Origin: an uncultured Porticoccus sp.
GTDB lineage: Bacteria > Pseudomonadota > Gammaproteobacteria > Pseudomonadales > Porticoccaceae
Assembly (NCBI GenBank): GCA_950063125.1
Contig: CATLZI010000131.1
Span: 1-6,085 of the forward strand
Reading direction: 5' to 3'
Length of the DNA: 6,085 nt
The translations under genes were made by a program, and so were the position numbers. Shown here in pieces: positions 1-3,489 of this stretch; within the stretch, counting starts at the first letter, position 1, and every line of letters begins with the position of its first letter. A model generated the notes under the pieces. That model was not told the DNA's origin. It saw only the letters and a program-made list of their open reading frames with translations, and made no database searches.

Positions 1-2
1 CG

Positions 3-512
3 GAAGAAACATTGGATCAAGCCTACCAACAGTTACGAGACGAAACGGCAAACGAGCTGCTTTATCTGGTGAAGAGTAATACGCCCGAATTTTTCGAGAA
101 ACTGGTTGTTCACCTTATCGTTTCAATGGGATATGGAGGCTCTGTAAAAGAAGCAGGCAGGGCTACCCGTAAAACAGCGGATGAAGGTATTGATGGCGTC
201 ATCAAGGAAGACCGTCTCGGACTGGAAACGATATACCTTCAAGCAAAGCGTTGGGAGGCAGTGGTTGGCAGACCGGAGATTCAGAAATTTGTTGGAGCCC
301 TGCATGGCCAGCGGGCCAAGAAAGGGGTGTTCATAACAACCAGTCGTTTCTCAAAGGAGGCGCTGGATTACGTCGGTCAAATTGATCCAAAAGTTGTTCT
401 GATAGATGGTGCGGATCTCGTGCAACTTATGATTGATCATGGTGTGGGCGTCAGTTCTGCGGCTATATATGAAGTCAAGAAAGTTGACACTGACTTCTTC
501 ATTGAAGACTGA
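3..512 (+). CDS. mrr: Mrr-type restriction endonuclease, C-terminal part (5' end outside window)
   Basis: Modified-DNA restriction endonuclease of the Mrr family, predicted to cut methylated foreign DNA in the cytoplasm. The frame is open to the left edge, and the first possible start is a TTG at 12, so the gene almost certainly begins upstream; an N-terminal winged-helix domain would be missing from view. Counting from the TTG codon, the Mrr catalytic domain (PD-(D/E)XK fold) occupies about residues 22-145. Visible motifs are FFEKLV with Glu29, GYGGS at 40-44, EGIDG with Asp61, and QAKRW with Gln77 and Lys79 forming the D...QxK active site. GRPEIQKF and KKGVFITTS follow, then the VLIDG strand. 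The usual glycine-rich GDGGIDG stretch reads ADEGIDG here, a mild deviation beside the catalytic Asp. The stop codon is 9 bases before an attC, so this is probably an integron cassette gene with a defence role. Family assignment is firm; cassette status is inferred from the attC. Confidence 0.9.
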   Translation, partial: EETLDQAYQQLRDETANELLYLVKSNTPEFFEKLVVHLIVSMGYGGSVKEAGRATRKTADEGIDGVIKEDRLGLETIYLQAKRWEAVVGRPEIQKFVGALHGQRAKKGVFITTSRFSKEALDYVGQIDPKVVLIDGADLVQLMIDHGVGVSSAAIYEVKKVDTDFFIED

Positions 513-521
513 CCGAGAAAC

Positions 522-604
522 CTATAAAGGTCAAGCACGGCGAAAGTTTTTCCGCTGCGGCCTCGCCTTCACTACAAAGCTGCACGTGTTGGTAGCGTTA
601 TAGC
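522..604 (+). other. attC recombination site of the mrr cassette
   Basis: The outer boxes are CTATAA (522-527) and GTTATAGC (597-604); TTATAG pairs exactly with CTATAA, and integrase would cut between G597 and T598. The inner boxes are CAAGCACG (532-539) and CGTGTTG (585-591). They pair perfectly if G535 is left unpaired, which is the strand-selecting extrahelical base known from attC sites. Between them GGCGA (539-543) pairs with TCGCC (563-567), with a smaller CCG/CGG hairpin inside. The R-spacer-L-loop-L-spacer-R layout and the ~80-base size match the family. Its position immediately after the mrr stop codon supports the call. The left R box lacks the terminal C of the usual AAC. Confidence 0.85.
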
Positions 605-715
605 TCTTATTTTGATTTAAGCAGGAGGTGATTTTTAAAAATGGATAGAGAAAAATAATAAAACTATTATAACCAGCCACAGCTAAAGTTACGTCGAATT
701 TGAGTAGGAGAAAAG
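605..715 (+). other. AT-rich leader of the second cassette with strong ribosome-binding site and 5-codon ORF
   Basis: Between the attC cut point and the membrane-protein gene, AGGAGGTGA (623-631) matches the anti-Shine-Dalgarno complement perfectly. It precedes an ATG at 641 that opens only five codons (MDREK, stop 656-658). This may be a leader peptide, a remnant of a lost gene, or chance. I could not find a convincing -35/-10 pair. The real gene downstream has its own site, TAGGAG at 705-710. Confidence 0.3.
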
Positions 716-1030
716 ATGGAAATTAAAGATCAGCAAGTTATGCGCAATCGGTGGAGTATTAATAATGTTTCCCTACTCATAATCCTTCTTCTCAACATAA
801 TTACGACTTCGGCGTTGGGTGGGTTTAAAGATGGTCTGGTTGGGTTCATTATTTCATTAGTCGTTGCCATCGGCATAATCTATCTTATTGCTTTTGCCAT
901 CACATGGTTTGTCTCATTGTTATACTTTCGCTACAAACAAGAAAAAATGCCTCATTTTACCTCTGCAGTTAGTGTCTTAGCACTGGTTGTAAACGTACTT
1001 GGTTTCATTGGCATTACTGGCAATTTATAA
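716..1030 (+). CDS. Small multi-spanning membrane protein of unknown function (cassette gene)
   Basis: I do not recognise this 104-residue protein. It has a short polar N-terminus (MEIKDQQVMRNRW) and probably three or four hydrophobic segments: about residues 18-36, 41-71 (long enough for one long or two short helices) and 83-101. The basic stretch RYKQEKMPH after the middle segment suggests a cytoplasmic loop there. No enzyme motif, cysteine pair or lipobox is visible. The start is well supported: TAGGAG (705-710) lies 5 bases before the ATG, and the frame is open to TAA at 1028-1030. Codon use is AT-rich, unlike the acylase region to the right but like other integron cassettes. It begins about 115 bases after the attC cut point at 597/598. 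No attC follows it directly; instead there is a partial repeat end and a full repeat copy, so its own attC may have been lost. Small membrane proteins without homologues are common in cassettes, but function is unknown. Confidence 0.7.
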   Translation: MEIKDQQVMRNRWSINNVSLLIILLLNIITTSALGGFKDGLVGFIISLVVAIGIIYLIAFAITWFVSLLYFRYKQEKMPHFTSAVSVLALVVNVLGFIGITGNL

Positions 1031-1075
1031 AAATAAGAAATAAGTGGGGTCAGATAAGACTTTTTAAACAAAGGT

Positions 1076-1155
1076 AAATAAATGTGTCGTAACGATTATT
1101 CTTTAACCATTTTCACCGCTAGACTGATCAAGATTTATTCACTCCAACCTCTTTG
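1076..1155 (+). repeat. Left copy of an ~80 bp dispersed repeat (MITE-like)
   Basis: It aligns without gaps to 1801-1880 at a constant offset of 725 bases. From 1086 to 1155, 64 of 70 positions are identical; the ten bases to the left match at 7. The right end reads CAACCTCTTTG. The left end (AAATAAATGTGTCG) is degenerate relative to the right copy, so the terminal inverted repeat is weaker here. No ORF or promoter is evident within it. Confidence 0.9.
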
Positions 1156-1171
1156 GTCTCAAGCGTTATAC
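1156..1171 (+). other. Right-end remnant of a disrupted attC site
   Basis: Immediately after the left repeat the sequence reads GTCTCAAGC followed by GTTATAC (1165-1171), an R' box of the GTTRRRY type. The CTCAAGCGTTA segment equals the final part of well-known attC sites such as that of aadA1. No left half lies on the far side of the repeat. The complementary left half (R box GCATAAC) is found instead beyond the toxin gene at 1748-1754, and the two R boxes pair at 6 of 7 positions. Confidence 0.6.
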
Positions 1172-1183
1172 AAAACGTTCGCC

Positions 1184-1227
1184 TTGACGTACGTACCTAA
1201 AGACGTACAATTGGTTAAACGTTAAAC
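1184..1227 (+). promoter_or_regulatory. Promoter and likely operator of the toxin-antitoxin operon
   Basis: TTGACG (1184-1189) and TACAAT (1206-1211) are each one base from the sigma-70 consensus and are separated by 16 bases. The spacer contains the palindrome GTACGTAC (1189-1196). GACGTAC occurs twice (1187-1192 plus base 1186-1192 context, and 1202-1208), overlapping both promoter boxes. A 7-base direct repeat GTTAAAC (1214-1220 and 1221-1227) follows the -10 box. Autorepression by the antitoxin, alone or with the toxin, is the rule in this family, and these repeats are the obvious candidate binding sites. A private promoter is also typical of toxin-antitoxin cassettes. Confidence 0.65.
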
Positions 1228-1243
1228 ACACAAGAGGTGCGTC

Positions 1244-1486
1244 ATGACCGGAATCACTGCAACTGAGGCACGTAGCAACCTTTACCGGTTGATTGATGAA
1301 ACAGCTGAGTCTCATCAACCAATCGTCATCATGGGTAAGCGGAACAAAGCCGTGCTGGTTTCCGAGGAAGACTGGTCGGCCATTCAGGAAACACTCTACC
1401 TGCTCTCCGTACCTGGTATGCGGGAGTCTATTCGTGAGGGGATGGAGACCCCCGTGGATGAATGCGATGAGGAGTTAGACTGGTGA
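1244..1486 (+). CDS. yefM: YefM/Phd family antitoxin
   Basis: An 80-residue antitoxin that would bind and neutralise the downstream ribonuclease toxin and repress the operon. The N-terminal Phd/YefM DNA-binding domain runs from about residue 1 to 55. It shows ITATEARSNLYRLIDE (helix 1), then the QPIVIMGKRNKAVLVS strand-turn-strand and EEDWSAIQETLYLL, closely following the E. coli YefM layout (SYSEARQNL, APILITRQNGEAAVLMS, EETAYLL). The acidic C-terminal tail (ETPVDECDEELDW) is the expected disordered toxin-binding segment. AGAGGTG (1233-1239) lies 4 bases before the ATG. The stop codon overlaps the GTG start of the toxin by four bases (GTGA), implying translational coupling. Family assignment is strong; the symbol is given by family resemblance. 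Confidence 0.9.
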   Translation: MTGITATEARSNLYRLIDETAESHQPIVIMGKRNKAVLVSEEDWSAIQETLYLLSVPGMRESIREGMETPVDECDEELDW

Positions 1487-1746
1487 CATGGAAGTTGGTT
1501 TACATCAAGCAAGCCCAGAAAGATGCAAAGAAGTTGGCCTCCAGCGGTCTCAAACCAAAAGCACAGGAACTATTGGACTTAATCGCGGAAGATCCATACC
1601 GCAAGCCGCCCCCGCTTGAAAAACTCATTGGCGACCTTGTAGGGGCTTATTCACGCCGTATCAATATTCAGCATCGTCTGGTTTACCAAGTGCTCGAGGA
1701 CGAGCGAGTGGTGAAAATTCTCAGGCTCTGGAGCCACTACGAATAA
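1483..1746 (+). CDS. yoeB: YoeB/Txe family toxin (mRNA interferase)
   Basis: An 87-residue RelE-superfamily toxin of the YoeB/Txe type, expected to cut mRNA at the ribosome and stop translation. The conserved core is PPLEKLIGDLVGAYSRRINIQHRLVYQV, ending LRLWSHYE. Candidate catalytic residues by comparison with E. coli YoeB are Glu46, Arg59 and/or Arg65, His85 and Tyr86. Length fits the family (84-90 residues), and no key residue looks missing, so it is probably active. The start is GTG at 1483, overlapping the antitoxin stop; the nearby ATG at 1488 is out of frame. There is no separate strong ribosome-binding site, so translation probably depends on antitoxin translation, keeping toxin yield low. 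An attC R box begins 1 base after the stop codon (TAA at 1744-1746), which marks the pair as an integron cassette. Such modules are thought to stabilise cassette arrays. Confidence 0.9.
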   Translation: MTWKLVYIKQAQKDAKKLASSGLKPKAQELLDLIAEDPYRKPPPLEKLIGDLVGAYSRRINIQHRLVYQVLEDERVVKILRLWSHYE

Positions 1747-1747
1747 T

Positions 1748-1796
1748 GCATAACCAACGGTTGCTGCCGAACAATTTTTCCACCGCTTCGCAGCTC
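1748..1796 (+). other. Left part of the toxin-antitoxin cassette attC site, lacking its right R box
   Basis: R'' box GCATAAC (1748-1754) begins directly after the toxin stop codon. GCTGCCGAA (1763-1771) pairs with TTCGCAGC (1787-1794) if one base is left unpaired, giving an L''/L' stem with a 15-base loop and the expected extrahelical base. The site then breaks off after TC (1795-1796), and the repeat starts a few bases later. Adding AAGC plus GTTATAC from 1161-1171 completes a 60-base attC. Confidence 0.65.
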
Positions 1797-1800
1797 CTAG

Positions 1801-1880
1801 AATTAAAGGGGTCGTAACGATTATTTTTTAACCATTTTCACCGCTAGGCAGATCAAAATTTATTCACCCCGACCTCTTTG
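1801..1880 (+). repeat. Right copy of the ~80 bp repeat, with terminal inverted repeats
   Basis: Partner of the copy at 1076-1155. The ends AAAGGGGTCG (1805-1814) and CGACCTCTTT (1870-1879) are inverted repeats that pair over ten positions with a single G-T wobble, as in a miniature inverted-repeat element. It lies between the broken attC of the toxin-antitoxin cassette and the stop codon of the regulator gene (1882-1884), leaving one base. No coding capacity. The GGGGTC-type end resembles sequences I associate with REP/RAYT-type or MITE elements, but that is from memory and unverified. Confidence 0.9.
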
Positions 1881-1881
1881 T

Positions 1882-2430
1882 TTAGGCGGACGGTGGTTGA
1901 TCTGCGTCTTTATTGACGCTCATGCCCGTGGCCGGCAGCAGGTCTTCGAGAAAGAATGCCGCCAGTTCCGAGCGACCCGACAGACCGGCTTTGGCGTAAA
2001 TCGACATGGACTGCACCCGCGCGGTCTTTTCCGCGGTATCCCGTATCACGGCAATTTCCTTGAGGCTCATGCCCTTGAGCAGAAGGAAGGCCACCTCCCT
2101 TTCCGCCGGTGTGAGGTGCCAGGCGGTCAGTTGCTGGTCGATGGCCTCCGAGAGTCCGTCCAGATAGGTTTTCGAGCGATTGCGCCATTCTTCCGATTCC
2201 TGTTTCAGGCCGGCGGAAATTTCTCGCTCGTGGTGAAGGTGCTTCTTCAGCCGGAACATATCCTTCAGCACGTAAAAGACACCTCCCAGGCCCAGCAGTC
2301 CTGCCGCGCCTTCCGCGAGCAGGTGCCAGAGGGCAACGCCTTCACCGGAGTCTGTGACCAGGTCAAAGGCGATGATGGCCGTGATCAGCAGCAGGGTGAT
2401 AAGCAGTATGGCGCGGTCCCGGGAGGTCAT
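1882..2430 (-). CDS. Membrane-anchored LuxR/GerE-type HTH transcriptional regulator
   Basis: A 182-residue protein with two predicted membrane helices near the N-terminus (about residues 7-26 and 33-56). A charged, probably coiled-coil linker (about 57-100, LKKHLHHEREISAGLKQESEEW) and a C-terminal GerE/LuxR helix-turn-helix (about 105-163) follow. The HTH shows LTPAEREVAFLLLKGMSLKEIA, then EKTARVQSMSIYAKAGLSGRSELAAF, matching the LuxR_C pattern including the recognition helix. There is no receiver, autoinducer-binding or PAS domain, so any signal would be sensed in the membrane or through a partner. The gene starts 9 bases after the cytochrome b561 stop codon, so the two are almost certainly co-transcribed and the cytochrome is the obvious candidate partner. 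The ribosome-binding site is weak (AGAAAAG). The right repeat copy begins one base after the TAA, so the last residues (SVNKDADQPPSA) or the stop could have been reshaped by an insertion. HTH and topology are confident; target genes are unknown. Confidence 0.85.
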   Translation of the reverse strand: MTSRDRAILLITLLLITAIIAFDLVTDSGEGVALWHLLAEGAAGLLGLGGVFYVLKDMFRLKKHLHHEREISAGLKQESEEWRNRSKTYLDGLSEAIDQQLTAWHLTPAEREVAFLLLKGMSLKEIAVIRDTAEKTARVQSMSIYAKAGLSGRSELAAFFLEDLLPATGMSVNKDADQPPSA

Positions 2431-2439
2431 GATGCTTTT

Positions 2440-3174
2440 CTAGTCGTCGTCATGGTCATGATCATCGTCGGATTCATGCTCGTCTTCATCTTCCGCCTCC
2501 CCCAGGTGCAGTGACGAACCGAGCAGGTTCAGCTCCCGGGTATCACTGTTGAAATTCTGTAGCAGGTAACTGGCAAATGCGATGGTCAGCACTAGAAAAA
2601 ATACCCCACTGATGCGGCGGGCCTGAACCGGCACGCTGTCGTCTGGCACATGCTGTTTTTCGCCGTTCACCATGCTTTTCCAGATGGGGTCACGGTGTTT
2701 TGAAGTATGGAGGACTATTCCGGCCAGGTGAAGCAGAACAATCACGAGAAAGCCGTTGGCGAGCAGTTCGTGAACTTCTTCCAGGTCTTCTCCCGCCAGC
2801 CCGGACGCCATCAGGTAGCCGGTGATGCCGAGACCGACGGTGCAGGCCATCATGGCGACGGCGGCCCAGCTGGAGGCGGGGTTGTGGCCACTCCAGAGCT
2901 TGTGATCTCTGGATAGCAGGCCTTTGAAGTAATCGGCGAGTTTCCGGGGGTGCAGGGGAAAGTCCGAGAAGCGGGCGTGGGTGGTGCCGATGATGCCCCA
3001 CACCAGTCGCCAGGCAACCAGGAAGCACAGGGTCAGCCCCGCGATCATGTGGTAGGAAAACACGAGGGACTCGTCGTCGACGGTATTACTAATGGTAAAG
3101 GCCACCACAAAGAGCGTGGCAAAGAGCCAGTGAAACACCCGGGTGGGCAGATCATAAACACGTTTAGCTTCCAT
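2440..3174 (-). CDS. Cytochrome b561-type diheme membrane protein with acidic His-rich tail
   Basis: A 244-residue integral membrane cytochrome of the bacterial b561 / hydrogenase b-subunit superfamily, expected to carry two b hemes and pass electrons across or within the inner membrane. The N-terminus VYDLPTRVFHWLFA is the family signature. Likely heme ligands are His15, His42 (SYHMIAG), His135 (EVHELLAN) and His149 or His156 (LLHLAGIVLH). Helices lie at about 13-30, 40-62, 99-125, 135-157 and 189-206. The basic stretch SKHRDPIWKSMVNGEK after helix 4 fits the cytoplasmic side, which puts the C-terminal tail in the periplasm. That tail (about 224-244) is almost entirely Asp, Glu and His. AGGAG (3181-3185 on this strand) lies 6 bases from the ATG. 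It is the first gene of an operon with the LuxR-type regulator. The electron donor and acceptor cannot be read from the sequence. Confidence 0.88.
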   Translation of the reverse strand: MEAKRVYDLPTRVFHWLFATLFVVAFTISNTVDDESLVFSYHMIAGLTLCFLVAWRLVWGIIGTTHARFSDFPLHPRKLADYFKGLLSRDHKLWSGHNPASSWAAVAMMACTVGLGITGYLMASGLAGEDLEEVHELLANGFLVIVLLHLAGIVLHTSKHRDPIWKSMVNGEKQHVPDDSVPVQARRISGVFFLVLTIAFASYLLQNFNSDTRELNLLGSSLHLGEAEDEDEHESDDDHDHDDD

Positions 3175-3489
3175 AGTGGACTCCTATCATAAAGGTACCG
3201 GTCAACAGTGCCGGATTGATCGAAAGTGATGCCTGGAGAATAGGTGGATGGCCATCGGGGAGCCATTGTGCAAATGACCTAGAGGGGCCGAAAGGGCGGC
3301 AATTGGGGATATTTGGCATAGGTACTATGACCTAGGAGCCCGATATCACTCTGATATCGAAGGGAGATTTGAGTCGGGCGCGCGCAGGGGATGACGGCAT
3401 CGACTGAGTCAAAACCCGGGCCACGGGCGCTCTGCTCCAATTTCGGCAGCCCCGTGGAGTGACTCTGTGGTGGTGTTGATGTTGACTGT
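3175..3489 (-). promoter_or_regulatory. Intergenic region upstream of the cytochrome b561 operon, with palindrome and direct repeats
   Basis: These 315 bases hold no credible gene. CGATATC (3341-3347) and GATATCG (3353-3359) form a perfect 7-bp inverted repeat around a 5-base loop, either an operator or a small hairpin. ATGACCTAG occurs twice in the same orientation (3274-3282 and 3327-3335), 53 bases apart, a multiple of about five helical turns; this could be a paired binding site. No strong sigma-70 promoter stands out on the - strand. The part next to the acylase (3411-3457) contains a terminator-like hairpin. Confidence 0.4.
3411..3457 (-). terminator. Weak rho-independent-like terminator after the acylase gene
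   Basis: Read on the - strand, CCACGGG (3451-3457) and CCCGTGG (3421-3427) form a 7-bp perfect stem with a 23-base loop. CCCGGG and a run of only four T (3411-3414) follow, about 33 bases after the acylase stop codon. The long loop and short T run make this a weak candidate. Confidence 0.3.

Larger units (their letters stand above)
1..1880 (+). mobile_element. Distal end of an integron gene-cassette array
   Basis: Three short + strand gene units lie between or beside attC-type sites, all oriented the same way: an mrr gene with an intact attC (522-604), a membrane-protein gene (716-1030), and a toxin-antitoxin operon flanked by attC halves (1156-1171 and 1748-1796). The first stop codon is 9 bases from its attC, as is usual in cassettes. 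The DNA is more AT-rich than the chromosomal genes that follow on the opposite strand. No integrase gene is visible; with this orientation it would lie to the left, outside the window. The array character rests on one convincing attC and one reconstructed attC. Confidence 0.7.

Noticed and set aside
1030..1075. A left attC half for the membrane-protein cassette
   Set aside because: No RYYYAAC box with a complementary L box is visible between the stop codon and the repeat.
1897..2514. A 205-codon + strand frame across the regulator gene and the end of the cytochrome gene
   Set aside because: It is antisense to two genes with clear family motifs; the hydrophobic end arises from the reverse complement of the acidic tail codons.
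2707..2916. Several other + strand frames opposite the cytochrome and acylase genes (also 2950-3192, 4705-5181, 5320-5643)
   Set aside because: Shadows of the real - strand genes, with composition-driven translations and no domain signal.
3210..3235. An FNR/ANR-like TTGAT half-site upstream of the cytochrome operon
   Set aside because: The second half (ATCAA at the right spacing) is absent.
3315..3330. A NarL-type heptamer (TACCTAT on the - strand)
   Set aside because: A single degenerate heptamer without a paired site is expected by chance.
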